Shown here: one piece after another, positions 1-11,849 of the stretch | Layout of the letters: each line of letters opens with the position of its first letter | Position numbering within the stretch: position 1 is the stretch's first letter | NCBI GenBank assembly: GCA_963691655.1 | Contig: OY829326.1 | Span: 81,647,235-81,711,234 of the forward strand | Length of the DNA stretch: 64,000 nucleotides | Reading direction: 5' to 3' | DNA from: Toxonevra muliebris | Lineage: Eukaryota > Arthropoda > Insecta > Diptera > Pallopteridae | Made by a program: the position numbers and the translations under genes | Notes under the pieces: model-generated | Database searches by the model: none | What the model saw: the letters and a program-made list of their open reading frames with translations, nothing else | Told to the model about the DNA's origin: nothing

Positions 1-543
1 CAAAGCACAAATTCAATACAACTACAGAAGGAGATATTAAAATGGAGAACGAAGACGATTCAGATTGTCGATTTTCATTGAAAAAAATGATACCGCGAAA
101 TATACAGTTTTTTCAATTCAATTTACAGTTTTTTTAAATTTTTTGGTAGAAATATACAGTTTTTGGTCCGAAAAATATACGAGCGTTAGGTTTGCATAAC
201 GCTCATATCTATACAGTTTTTCGTGGTGGTATACTGTGTTTTAGGCTCTAAAACCGCATACCGCTTTTTTCATCAAAATACCGCGCTTATACTATTAAAT
301 ATCATTTTTCTTCAAAGGACAAATGCAATACAACAATTACAGAAGGATATATTGAAATGGAGAACTAAGACGATAAAGATGAGGTATAACACTATGCGAC
401 AGCCATTTTGTGAAGCTGTTATTTTCTTATGTACTTTAATTTTGGCAAAATTTTTAAATTTTTAGCCTTAATTAGGTAATCGGTCCATTCGCATTTTCCA
501 AAACATTTAAAACTGCCGGGTATACTGTGGTACAATTTCCACA
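1..543. repeat. AT-rich repeat with a diverged 65-bp direct repeat
   Basis: Bases 1-67 and 316-381 are diverged copies of one sequence; both encode a peptide with LQKxILKWRTKTI. Between them TATACAGTTTTT-like motifs recur four times. No gene recognised; probably a decayed mobile element. Confidence 0.45.
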
Positions 544-548
544 CGACG

Positions 549-1804
549 CACAGTGGTTTAAATTTCAAATTTTTTGAGTTGTTTTTTTTTCAAAAACGTA
601 ATGATGTAGTTTTTTAGCTAAGGATTAAGAATATCAATTTTTTATTAAAATTGTTGTATTTTTGTTGTTGTAAAAGCAGTTTAAATATGCGCGACTTTTA
701 CGTTAAAAAAATTTACTAAAAATATCATAAAACGAAATTATCTTCCACAAAACATTTTACACTATTCAGTCTCAGGATTTTTAAAATTTTGCTAAGATTG
801 TTATTCCTATATATATCCGGAGCATACATATGTTTAACAGTAAGGGCCAGTTTTTCAGTGCGAGTTTAAACTCGGTTTAAACTAAGTTTGCTTAAACGAC
901 GCTTAACTCTGATCTTCGTTTTACTATAGAAGCAGTTTTTCAGTGTGAGTTTAACTTCAACCCAGCAATTGCTTTTTGTGTATTGCAAGAGAAGTCGAAA
1001 GCATGGCACACTTTTTAGCACATGCAATGTCTCACCAATTTGTTCAATTCCCTATATGCGTGCCAATAAGCTCCAGAACGATCGGCGCAGAAGACTTTGT
1101 AAGACGAAATCGTTCATAAAAACCTTTCTCTCCAAATATATGAAAATAGTTCGGCCGCGATCTTATTGTTCGAAGTCTTCTTAAAACTGTAATGTTAAAG
1201 ATTTCGTACATTTCAGCATCACTCACGTCCTCTTCAGCAGAAAAATTTATCTTGCTTTCCTTTTTAGATTCACGTACACTTTTATTTTATTTTATAGAAG
1301 CAGCTGTCAAAATCATATGGCAATTTAAACGAAGTTTAAAGGTCCAATATTGGGCGTTTAAACTTCAATCAAAATTGACTGAAAAACTAGATGATGAGTT
1401 TAAACTTAGTTTAAACTAGAAACTGAGTTAAGCTCGCACTGAAAAACTGGCCCATTTATTATTGTTTGCTTCATTAATACGTAAAAGAATTACACAGGAA
1501 ATACCACTCCCACTGTGCCGATCAGTATCAGGGCAAAAACTTGAATTTGAATTTACTCGTTTCCCGTTAAATTTAATCTTTAAATTTTGATTTATATCGA
1601 AATCATAGCACACGAACCAGCACTGTGACAAGACCTTTGACCCGATCACTCCCATTTTTGGAGCACATAGTGGTGTTCATTGTGTAAACCTCTTCTTCAG
1701 ATTTCATTTTTATATAATGTTTCGTGTTGAAGTTAGAAACATTATTAAAACGAATATATTGGGATATGCCACGCTCTCAAGTTGAACATTTTTTGACCAC
1801 TGTG
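549..1804. mobile_element. Transib-like non-autonomous element, copy 1
   Basis: Ends are CACAGTGGTTTAAA.. at 549 and ..TGACCACTGTG at 1804, matching the CACWRTG termini of Transib. Flanks CGACG (544-548) and CGAAG (1805-1809) fit a 5-bp GC-rich target duplication with one change. Internal sequence matches copy 2 (40448-45827) on both sides of their respective insertions. No transposase ORF. Confidence 0.7.
844..1453. mobile_element. MITE inside the Transib-like element
   Basis: Terminal inverted repeats begin GGGCCAGTTTTTCAGTGCGAG and end in the reverse complement at 1433-1453. The sub-terminal part repeats a TTTAAACT motif. It interrupts the Transib sequence that continues at 1454, so it is the younger insertion. 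Superfamily not assigned. Confidence 0.75.
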
Positions 1805-1946
1805 CGAAGTCCACCGAAATAGCGTACCTTTCCTTTTACCTTTCATGGCGGCTTTTTGTATCATAAGCTTCAACAGCAATTAAACCCAGAAAATAATTTT
1901 GAACCGTAAAATTTTAATAAACTCTAACAGCGAAACTAATAATACA

Positions 1947-2250
1947 GACAAACGAGAGTGAATTTCAGGAAAATTAGCATTTCGTTGAAATGCGTCTGAA
2001 ACGCGGAATTTCGCCATACAAAAACTGTCAAATGAAATTTTGAATTTCAAAAGATTTTCAACGAAATTCAATTGAAATGCCGAAAGTAACATAGCAATCC
2101 TCAAACACATGGTTGTAAAAAAACGGAAAATAAGATCTATTACTTTACTTTACATATTTTGTATTTTGTTTTCATAACAGTTGCTATTGTAATATTTATT
2201 AACAAAAGCAAGAGCAAAAAAATAAAATAATGAAGCCAGAGAGCCATCCT
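1947..2250 (+). mobile_element. fragment of a MITE family (related to 13318-13791)
   Basis: Shares the GAGAGTGAATTTCAGG, GCATTTCGTTGAAAT, TGTCAAATGAAATT and AAGATCTATTA blocks with the intact copy near 13.3 kb. Right half missing. Confidence 0.6.
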
Positions 2251-2384
2251 TAATTTCTATGGAAGTGAAAAAATAGTTATTTATCCATTTTTTCTAGTTT
2301 GTGCAATCTTTTTGTTATTAAACTTTTCAAAACGTCATTTATGCCATTAAAATCGCCAACCGTCACATGAATCAAAAAACGTTC

Positions 2385-3062
2385 AAATGGCGACATCTGG
2401 CAACGCTGCACCATCTCAGACCAAAATATATGCATATACTTGTCTCATTTTAACACTATGATTTAACGCATGTGCTTGCAAACATACGCCAGAATAAAAT
2501 CTTTATTTGATAGCCAAATAAGCAAACAGCAGCAGCGGAGAGTACGCCAAAAATCCACGAATTAATTTTTTTTTAATTAAAGAAAGCAAAGCGTAAAATA
2601 GTGAATCGAATTGTTTTCTTTTTAAATTTGTTGCAATAATTTCGGATACAATAAAAATACATTTTGCATTGCAGTAAAATATTTACAACAAAAATTAGGT
2701 AAGGTTCCTTACACCTTCGTCGGTAATAGAGTGAATGAGAAAACATTTGAACAAAAAAAAATTAAATTAGCATGAAATCTATTCAGTGCAGAGATACAGC
2801 TTTTTGATAATATCGACCAAATTAAAGTATCAGTGTAATTCAACAAAATCTGGTTTCTCCGTGTTGTGGAGCAGAGAAATTGATATACAAAAAAAAAGTT
2901 AATACTATCTCCATTTCTCTGTTTTGTGCATTTGAATAGCAAGTTCCCCTTTGTTGGCAAGAAATGGCTGCATCATCAGCCACGACTTTATACATATGTA
3001 GATGCGTAAATCCACAAGTGGATATATTTTAAGTGAAAGTTGTTTTGAGATGCAATACATGT
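2385..3062 (+). repeat. duplicated segment, copy A (partner 7540-8352)
   Basis: Conserved blocks in the same order as copy B: a CCATCTCA motif, CAGCAGC, AAATCCACGAATT, the first-exon core and donor, the TTTCTCTGTTTTGTG block, GCAAGAAATG-CTGCATCA, CCTAAATC-type ACAAGTGGAT and AAGTGAAAGTTGTTT. Divergence with many indels shows an old duplication in direct orientation, about 5.1 kb apart. No terminal inverted repeat or target duplication was seen. Confidence 0.7.
2520..2698 (+). other. candidate non-coding first exon, copy A
   Basis: Ends AAATTAG followed by the strong donor GTAAGG (2699). A 33-nt block inside it (2616-2662 region, TTTGTTGCAATAATTTCGGA core) is identical in copy B at 7.7 kb. 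The ZNF706-like coding exon needs a spliced 5' UTR and no other donor of this quality was seen nearby, so this is a plausible first exon. A TTGCAG just upstream (about 2669-2674) could instead make a 24-nt micro-exon. The exon start is a guess. Confidence 0.35.
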
Positions 3063-3559
3063 CCCATGAACGCACAAAAACAAATTTAACTCTTAAATTG
3101 TACTAATTTACACATAATTCCTTTGCGAAAGTATTTTAAGTGTTAATAATTTATTGTCTTTCGCGTAAAACTTTAGTGATTGCTTTAAAACAAAAATATT
3201 TTCTACAACCAGCCATAATTCATAGCATTGTACATGTGTCTTGGCAACAAAATGTCTAGTGGACATTTGGGCATGTTAATAAAACCGCAATAAAACCTGC
3301 TATGAATTTGACGTTTTTAAAATGGGAAAGTTAACGGTGGTAGAATGTGGTGTACAATTTTGTCCGTGTATTGAGAAATATCTCAATTTTTTCTGTACCA
3401 AACGGTATCAAAGTACTCTAGTAAATTTTGACACCAATGTCGCGCACAACAACGGAAAATTACAAATAAAATTTACTAAATAAAAAATTAATTAAAAAAA
3501 AAATAAATATTATGTGTGCAAACACTCTTAATAAAAGTGAAACTATGTTGTTTATTAGA

Positions 3560-3835
3560 CAATTGTTGGAAAACATTTATACCTAAAATACAATTAAGCT
3601 TTGCGGCTGCTTTGCTTTGACGTTTAAAGTAGAACCGTATGCATTAATTCCTAGCAAAACACAATTTGGCTTCAGGCTTTAAATCGTAAATACGATAAAC
3701 GCAGCTGAAACGTTGCGAGTAAAGCTACTCTCTACTTTAAACGCTTTTTAGCAGTTGTGGTTGTTCAATGTTATTGTTGTTTTCAAAGTACGAATCAGGG
3801 AGAAAAGAAAATACGGGTGTTAAAAATTATACATT
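3560..3835 (+). repeat. repeat, inverted partner at 35095-35365
   Basis: Carries AAGCTTTGCGGCTGCTTTGC and ends in a stretch holding ACGGGTGTT; the reverse complement, with the same order of blocks, lies at 35.1-35.37 kb. Two TTTAAAGTAGA motifs face each other inside it. Confidence 0.6.
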
Positions 3836-4465
3836 AAACATGTATAATTGAATGTGATTCGTTATGAATAAAATGAAATCTTTTGAGGGACATTTAACTT
3901 CTTTTGTGCGTGAGCATGTTTTTTTGTATGAGTTCTCGGAGCCATTGTCTTTATTGCGCAGACTTTTGTTGTTGTTTGTGGATTGAGTAACCACCATATG
4001 CCATGAGAGCAAATAACTTGAAATCAATTAAATCATCATCATCCGAATCCATAATTTTGTAAGTTTACTTCTTTAATAATTGGCAAAAAACAAAAACTCA
4101 ATGTACGCAATATTATGTTTTGAGAAAAACTAATATCGATCTTTTTGACAGAAAAAAAAAACAAAAACGTTATAAAGCGAATAAATGTCATACCAAAGGA
4201 CGCAGCCGCAAAGCTTGATTGTGTTTTAGGCATTATAAAACATTCTGTTGAAGTTTTTGCAATTCTCTTCTCTTTATTTTGCTGTTGCTTTTCCTCTGTT
4301 GATACTCTCTACACTTATCGGCACAAACACGAATTAGTACACGTATATAACATATGAAAGGAAAGTTCAGTTATATGCAATCAAGCCGAAACTGCTAAAT
4401 CGAATCTCTCACTAAAGCACATGCGATAAAACTGCGAAAAGTCATCTCTCTGTTTGATTGCATAG

Positions 4466-5171
4466 GCGATGTTACACGATCAATGTTTTGCTGTCAAACA
4501 ATGCAATTGTTGTTGCTTTGAAAAATGAACACTGAGCAAAAGAGAGGATGAACACATTTCACTTCAAATTTTTTTACTGTCGAAAAAACCCTGCATCACT
4601 TCAAATAAAATGGGGTCGCTGAAGATGCACTGTTGCATTTTATTGGAAAATACTAATATTTTATGAAAAATACTAGACTTTTTACTAACTTATAAATACA
4701 TTTTTTTTTCTTTGCCACCCTTTGCTTTGTTTGGCTTTTGTTTGTTTGTAAAAATGAGTATTGTTTAAAAAATTACATAATAATTTATATAAAAACATGA
4801 TAATTCAATGGCCAAGTAACAAAGTGGAGGAGCTTATTTTAATAGTTCGCAAATTTGAAAGATTATTTTTCTGCGTTTTTCATATATAAGTGCAACATTT
4901 TTTGTATAATTTGTTGCTATATCCAAAAACATTATCTCATATTGTCATTATAATTATTTTCCAACCAATTCCATTCCAATTGTTGAATTTGCATCCACTC
5001 CAAAATACAATTAAATACTTTTTAGTTGGAAAAACATAGTTGCAGGTAAAAGTATTGAAAAATAACATTCAGCAAAAAACTGATAGTGTAACAGGGCATC
5101 AAACAAAACGATGAAAAGAGAGTAAAAACAGAAAACATTGACAGCAAAACATTGACCGTGTAACATCAGCC
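4466..5171 (+). mobile_element. MITE, about 700 bp, 30-bp terminal inverted repeats
   Basis: Left end GATGTTACACGATCAATG, right end its inverted counterpart (CATTGACCGTGTAACATC), both followed inward by TTTGCTGTCAA. Partial copies of the same family occur at 62925-63345 and 63493-63572. No ORF of note. Confidence 0.75.
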
Positions 5172-6586
5172 TTAGAGTGCAACAAAAAGGCGATTTTTCA
5201 CACGACCATTGTTGAAGCTTTTGCACTCTTCCTCTTTCTATTTTCTAAAGCTTTTTTTATGTTGATACTCTACATTTACTTGCACAATCATGACGTAGCA
5301 CACGTATATAACACATGAAAGGAAAATTCAGTTATATGGAATCAAGCTCTCCCACTAAAGCACATTGAGATAAAACTGCACGAAGTCGACTCTCTGCATG
5401 GTTGTATGCAGCCGATTTCCATATGACTTCATTCGCTAAACACTAAAAACAACATAAGTTCGTTTCTTATTAGTTTCGTATGAGAGCAACATTTCGCTAA
5501 AGAAGTTTCACTTCAAAAAATATGAACGCAATATTTCAGAATTTTCTATTCTAACACACTCTGAAATAAGCTTTTCTGCCATTCCAATGTTGTCTATCTT
5601 TTGCGCTCGTTTTGCGTTTGCATATATCATCTGTTAAATATTCATGCAGCTCTTTTGGGCTGTACAAAGTTTTGATAGTCATATTCACTTCAAGTGTCAA
5701 AAATGTATTCGCTCGAGTACTTTGATACCATCTGCCACAGGCTCAATAAACGAAACGATTTTTATGGTGGAAGACATTTTGAAAAATATAAACAAATTAA
5801 ACTTAGAGTTTCTTAAACACTCAAGTAAGGACGTAAATAAGGGCGATGTTATGCTGTCGGACACTGGCTGGCTATGGGTCCGAGCTGTTCCAATATAAAA
5901 TAAAAAATTGGCAGTAAGAAGGAGAGAGTAAAATTTGACCAACAAGGTCACCAAATGATTGGGCCTTCGTTACCAAATCCTAAGATAAAACCAATGTTAC
6001 ATTGTGAAATCATTCACAATTATCTATTTTTACGAGCAAAATAATACACTTGCAAAAAATTATGCTTGCGGTTTTGTTCCCAAAATAATTGGATAAAAAT
6101 ATATGAAATAAATATAAAAAACTGGAATGAAGGTACAAATAAAAAAGTACTAAAAGTGGGCAGAAAGTGTACTAGTGATCGGGGATCCACCAGCATAACA
6201 TACCATACCAGCACACAAAGTGACGTGATCAGCAGTGTGGCCAACTTTTGTTTTTCAACATCTGCTAAAATGAAGAATAAAATGCGTATTTTCTTTTAAA
6301 AAAGCTCTAAATTTGATCCTTATAAAAGTGTTAAACACAAATTTTTTATATATTAAAAAGAATGTATATAATTACATGTTAATGTTGTTAATTCACAGCA
6401 TTTCTAAACTATACAATCACAAGAAAAACTAAAAAAAGATAATGGAAAAATAGTATTTTATACAATTTGATCACAAAAAAATATACAGAGTAATAATTTA
6501 TAATTATAAGCACATATTTATACATAAATATTTTTAAATCACATATCGATGAGGAAGTCTATATTCTCTTCATTACTATTAGCTTA
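5172..6586. other. AT-rich stretch, no recognised gene
   Basis: Holds an 84-codon open frame at 5644-5898 (+) with a CQKC motif followed by a slightly GC-richer stretch; no family recognised, possibly a decayed transposon ORF1. Otherwise nothing seen. Confidence 0.3.
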
Positions 6587-6680
6587 TAGCCATAACACAC
6601 TCTTTAGTCTGAATTAAGAAGCATTATTAACACTAGCCATAACACACTCTTTAGTCTGAATTAAGAAGCATTATTAACAC
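6587..6680 (+). repeat. perfect 47-bp tandem duplication
   Basis: Units 6587-6633 and 6634-6680 are identical and begin TAGCCATAACACACTC. A recent local duplication or a slip in assembly. Confidence 0.9.
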
Positions 6681-6824
6681 TAGTGCTGTTTATTTACGTC
6701 ATCAGGTATTTTGTAGTTTTCACAAAATGAATTTGTATGAATTTTTTATGTAAAGTAAAGAATTCATTGAATTGAGTGGCTGACGGTTATGAACTTTGGT
6801 TTTAAATAAGTTCATTGCTCATTG

Positions 6825-6995
6825 TTTCGATAAAAAAATTTGTTAGTATTATTCATGAAATGAATAATTTAGCGGAGCATTTAGTGTCTTTTAAATTAAA
6901 AAAAAAACGCGCTAAGCGTTAAATAACCTTCTTCCGCGTTTTAATGTTTAAAAAGCATTAAATTTAGCGGGAAAAGCGCTGATTTGGCTACATTG
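6825..6995 (-). mobile_element. repeat shared with 60560-60725 in opposite orientation
   Basis: The reverse complement shows the same order of blocks: GCCAA, GCTTTT, GCGGA, GCGTTTTTT, AAAAGACAC, TATCGAAACA. Probably MITE fragments. Confidence 0.5.
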
Positions 6996-7038
6996 GTTAT
7001 CAGGGTAAGCTGTTGATAAACCTGCAAACCTTAGTGGT

Positions 7039-7169
7039 TGTTCACACTGGCGCAAGCATGAACGGTCGTCTGAAAGAGAGAGGTAGAAAAAATTTTGAAT
7101 TTTTCTAACTATCTATTTTTTCTACCTGTCCCTTTCAGACAGGCGTGCATGCTTGCGCAAGTGTGAACA
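7039..7169. mobile_element. hairpin MITE, 131 bp
   Basis: Nearly the whole sequence folds: TGTTCACACTGGCGCAAGC at the left pairs with the right end, and the arms continue through TCTGAAAG and AGGTAGAAAAAA to a short AT-rich centre. Confidence 0.8.
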
Positions 7170-7539
7170 GCTCGACTAGCTAGAATTCTTGTACTCTAAT
7201 ATTCCTGTCTTACCATCAAAATGTCTAGTCGAGCACCTTATGTTAACGTCATACCAAAATCCAACATTTTGCTATTATCAACTTTGGCACGAATTTAAAA
7301 TTTCACTAGATTTTGACGTTTGTCAATTTAAAAATGGTACGAGTTAAACTTTATAGAAGCCAAATAATTAATTTTATAAATATATATGTATGTTTAGAGA
7401 ATATGAGGGTTTCTGAAATTATGAAAGTGAAAAATGTAAGGCATAACTGCTATGAATTATAGCTAGTCGAGCGCGTGAGTTTACAATGTAGTGGTAACGT
7501 TCTATTAGAGGCACTTCGACATTAGTTCTTCAAAAATAT

Positions 7540-8352
7540 GGCAACCATCTCATACCCACAAATATGTATATATTTATCTCTTTTTAACACAAGCACACTA
7601 CGTATTTAATACTTCCATACATATGCTAGAAAGAAATATTAGATTGTCAAAGTAATCAAAAACCAGCAGCAGAGAGCACGATTCCAAAAATCCACGAATT
7701 CAATTTTTTAAAATTAAAGCAAGCAAAGCGCAGAAAGGCAATAAAATTGCTTCCTTTTTAAATTTGTTGCAATAATTTCGGATACAATAAAAACACTTCG
7801 GCATAAATTTTGTTATTTTCTGAATTGCAGTAAAATAAACTGGAGATAATAAATTAGGTAAGGTATAAAAATGTGATGTTTCGTGCTACGCCGACATCCG
7901 CAAAAAATAAAGAAAATTTGTAATAAAATTATATTATTTTTAATGCGTTACCTGCATTTTTAACGGGAAAACTTTATTTAATGCAGGGACGTAACCTTTT
8001 TTTTTTTTTTTTGAATATGGGATTATTACTGTAATAAAAAATGTGATTTGTGAAATTCAGCAAAACGTGGTTTTCCCCCCATGTTGCATACAATAGAGAG
8101 CCTGGGCAACAGCGAAGGTATTAAACAGCAAACAACTCCAATGAAACAAAAACCTGCCATTTGAGTAAATATGTGATTAAAATAGTTTACATTTCTCTGT
8201 TTTGTGTTATGAAACTGCGAGTTCTTCTTTGATGGTAGCAAGAAATGACTGCATCAGCAACCATTATTGTTGTACACAATAAACAGATACGTAAATCTAC
8301 AAGTGGATTGATCTTCCATTTTAAGTGAAAGTTGTTTGAGACACACTAAATG
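7540..8352 (+). repeat. duplicated segment, copy B (partner 2385-3062)
   Basis: Partner of the 2.4-3.06 kb segment, same order of conserved blocks, with an added T15 run near 7999-8013. Confidence 0.7.
7640..7857 (+). other. candidate non-coding first exon, copy B
   Basis: Same arrangement as copy A: shared TTTGTTGCAATAATTTCGGA block, TTGCAGTAAAAT, then AAATTAG with donor GTAAGG at 7858. It is the nearer of the two to the coding exon; splicing to 11129 would give a 3.27-kb intron. The exon start is a guess. Confidence 0.4.
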
Positions 8353-9676
8353 CATGTTATGTAAATCCATAAAGTATAAAAATAAACATAGAAATCTGTT
8401 GCTGTTAATGAAAAAATAGTTTTACACGAATTTGAAGTTTTGTGGCAGATACCAACGGATTTTCATTGCAATTTAAAGTATAAGAATAGTGCCAGTCGCT
8501 TTCCATTTACCTTATCCGTTATAAAACAATTCTTATATGACAAAGCGAGAAAATACATGACTAAATTCTATGTATTTTCACTTTACAAACAAACAATTTA
8601 CTTTTTATTGCTTATTTTTCAAGTTATTAACAAAATAAAATAGTTGGAAATTGTAGGTATTATTGTTGGTTTTTTGGTTTTTCTTGATTGGAGAGAAGTA
8701 GGTATTTCCTAGAGTTTGAAAAATTCGCTTAAATTTTTATTTTACTATTATTCTTTCAAACTCTAAAAAAAAGCCAAGATTGTAGACAACGAAAATATCT
8801 GCTTTCAAGCAAAATCACGTGTCTGGAAAAATTAAAAAGTGCATTAGAAAAAATTTAATGCAAAATCAAAAGTTCTTACACACGCAATGATTAAATCAAA
8901 AACGATAATGAAAGTTTCATTCGTTTAGAAGATATTAAATAAAAGAAATGTTTATGGCAAATGTAAAATACGAAATTGGGAACATTATGTCGACATTGGG
9001 CTTTTATTGTAAAGAAATGTTAAGTCGTTATATTTAATTTATTTAAATAAATTTATATGGAAATATTTTCTTAAGTATATTTTGGCGCTTATTGTAAACT
9101 TCATTACGACTTAAATCAATATGTTTTTTTATTAATATCTTTTTAAAAAACATTGTTAGTAGAATATGATAACATAAGTTCATACTTCAATTTTTTCTTA
9201 AGTTAACATAAGCTGTTATTGTTGTGACCACAGATATATAGAATTTAGTTATGTATTTGCTCGCTTTTTCATTTTACAGAAAAGCCTTAAAGCTAACATT
9301 TACCGGATAGACTGTCACTTTGATAATTTCTATATTTTTACAAGTTTCATTCCATTGAGCTGGGTAGATTAACTTTTACTCCCTTACTTGGTAGGCGTTG
9401 TACACAATATACTTTGAATAAATTTAAATAAAAACAATAATTCTGTAGTAAAAAGGAATAACAGCTTAAGTTTATTTCCTTGTCAGCCGTGTTTAATACC
9501 TTTGAATATAAATATTAAAGAAACTATAGCACTGTTTCAAAAGTAAATACAGTCTACGCTCGAAACCATGAACTAATAAAAACCTAGAGTGTTCACGTTT
9601 AAAAGATTGTTTGCTATTGTTGAAATTTTATGTTCTTACCACAGAAGAATATTCACCTTAAATATAACCTTTTCTC
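8353..9676. other. AT-rich stretch, nothing recognised
   Basis: Low complexity with short ORFs only. Would be intron if the copy A or B first exon is used by the ZNF706-like gene. Confidence 0.4.
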
Positions 9677-9680
9677 TTAA

Positions 9681-10258
9681 GGGGACCTTCTGGTCTTGCG
9701 CCGTTGAATTTGACGAGTTTTTAGGATTATCTTTTTTAAATGAAATAATGAGCAATAGTATTTAAACTTTGTAAATATATTTTATTACTTTACCAATATA
9801 CAAAAATAATAATAAACAAAAAAAAATATAATTTTAAGTAAACTAAAATTGGTGTTACAGGTGCCCTCTTCAAAAAAAAACGGATATTACTGGTGGGACA
9901 TGTTTTGAATTTTCCACTGATCTAAAACAAAGAAAAAAAGAAGTTACAATCAGTATGCGTGTAGCTATCGCAGAAACTAAAATTGAAAAAAAATTGACAA
10001 AATGGCGCGTTGTTGAAATTTACTTTACGAAAACAGACCGTTTTTTCATTGCATTTTGTATGTAAAAAGTAAGAAGTATTCAACGTAGAAAGTTTTTAGT
10101 TCCTGCGATAAGCACTGGTTTACTGAATAATATAGTAAAATTTGGGACGAATCGGTCGAGTAGTTTTTGTTTTTTGTCGAGATAAATAAGTTTAAACTTC
10201 AGTCGGCCCATTTACCTGCTTCTGCGCTCATCTGCTAAATAGGCTGCAACCCCGGAAC
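9681..10258 (+). mobile_element. TTAA-flanked DNA transposon fragment, left end
   Basis: Begins GGGGACCTTCTGGTCT directly after TTAA (9677-9680). From 9838 on it matches 41749-42210 closely. That second copy keeps the opposite end, GACCAGAAGGTGGCC followed by TTAA. Together they define an element with inverted repeats and a TTAA target, as in piggyBac- or Kolobok-type transposons; superfamily not decided. Confidence 0.65.
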
Positions 10259-11154
10259 TGATTTTTGTGTTTTTTTCCATCTATCAGACTCCCTCCTTTT
10301 TGGTGTATTTTTTACTCTACCGACTGGAATATTAGTGGATGTTCACATTATCGAACGTTGACTATATACTCAAATCAAAAACCACGAAACGATATATAAT
10401 TTTAAAAATTATTTAACTATTCTAGCTCTTTTAAAATTTATAATCAAAAACAAGTTAGGCTATTTTTCATTTCTACTGCTAAATTGTATTGTAATTTTCT
10501 TCTTTTTTTTTGTGAATATGTAACTCCAAAAGGGACAAGTCTTATAGTTTATAACTAACAAACACTTTTTCTTAAAAAAAAAAGTTTACGTTCACAAATA
10601 CTTTTGGCCAAATTTAAATCCAATTGGAATACAAAAGTAATTAAAAACTCTCTGTAAGTTTCTTTATTTTTTTCGGGGTTCTTTGGATCAGCCACCTGAT
10701 TTGGTAGTGGATCATTTAATTTAATCACTGCTATTGCTTATAAGGCTAGAATTTCTTTATGTTTTGTGCAGAAACAGTAAACTCAAATTCCTTATCAATT
10801 AAATACTACATTCAAATGTATGAGTGTGATTTTCTACTATATATAGTCTCATACACTCGTTAATTATATTTTGTCTTATTGCATTTATTTTTCAAAGGTT
10901 TCATATTATCTTTTCAGTGATTCTTATCAATTGTTCTTAATGTTTTTATTTGTTTAATTGATTATAATATAATCAATAAAAAGCAAATAGCTAAATACAT
11001 CCTTTTGTTTATAATTTTCCGCCATGGTTATGTTTGAAAAAAAGTATACTCTCATAATACTCCCGTTTTTATATAAATTCGTAGAAATATCTAATTTCTA
11101 TAAATAAATACATGTTTTAATATTTCAGATAGTAAATACTAGAAAGCATAAACT

Positions 11155-11513
11155 ATGGCACGCGGACATCAAAAAATTCAGTCGCAAGTCAAGGCGCAGG
11201 AAAAACAAGCTAAAATGAAGAAGCAACAAGGACACAATGCCACCGATCAGAAGAAGGCAGCTCAAAAAGCACTTGTGCATGTGTGTGCCGTATGTAAGGT
11301 TTGTACATATATTATTTGATTACAAAAAGAGCCCTCGGTTCTTCGTTCTGAATTATAGAGAAAAAAAATCAGTTCACTCGTACTAATAATGAATATTTTT
11401 CTTTTCACATTCCACAATAGTCGCAAATGCCAGATCCAAAAACGTACAAACAACACTTCGAAAACAAACATCCCAAAAACGATATGCCGCCAGAACTCAA
11501 GGATGTCATCTAA
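11155..11513 (+). CDS. ZNF706: ZNF706-like single C2H2 zinc-finger protein, two coding exons
   Basis: Coding exons are 11155-11298 and 11421-11513; the intron starts GTTTGT and ends AATAG. They join in phase 0 to give 78 residues, close to the 76 of vertebrate ZNF706. The N-terminal half (residues 1-40) is a basic, Lys/Gln-rich 4F5-like stretch beginning MARGHQKIQSQ, a hallmark of the family. The zinc finger is C44-x2-C47-x12-H60-x4-H65, and the intron falls right after the second cysteine (K48). The protein ends with PPELKDVI. In vertebrates ZNF706 is a small nuclear factor linked to repression of self-renewal genes; the fly role is inferred only. A splice acceptor ends at 11128, leaving 26 nt of 5' UTR, so a non-coding first exon must lie upstream. 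ATG 11155 is the only sensible start. All motif residues are intact. Confidence 0.93.
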
Positions 11514-11624
11514 TCGGCACTGTACAATGAAATAGGACGAGGAGGATTGAAGAATATGTGTGACGATTTGGACTCGATATACTGAAATGTTATTGTGATG
11601 CACGCTTGCAGTTTTTACTCTTGT

Positions 11625-11630
11625 AATAAA
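11625..11630 (+). terminator. poly(A) signal of the ZNF706-like gene
   Basis: Canonical AATAAA about 110 nt after the stop codon, followed by a T-rich stretch. Fits the 3' end of the gene. Confidence 0.6.
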
Positions 11631-11824
11631 GCTGAATTTTTATTTATTTTACATTTTTAAACACAAAAACAAAATACTTGAAACCCTTATGCAAATTCAT
11701 ATATAAATAAATCCATAAAAAATGTAAAGAAATTTGTTTTAGAATTGGAAATTAGATGAATATTGGCTTCTAGAAACATAAATGCATATATCTATATATA
11801 AATAATTAAAAATCGAGCAGCATC

Positions 11825-11849
11825 ATATATATATATATATATATATATA
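11825..11849. repeat. (AT)n microsatellite
   Basis: Uninterrupted TA dinucleotides just downstream of the ZNF706-like gene. Confidence 0.85.

Noticed and set aside
11262..11603. 113-codon minus-strand ORF
   Set aside because: Lies antisense over the ZNF706-like exons and intron; a shadow.
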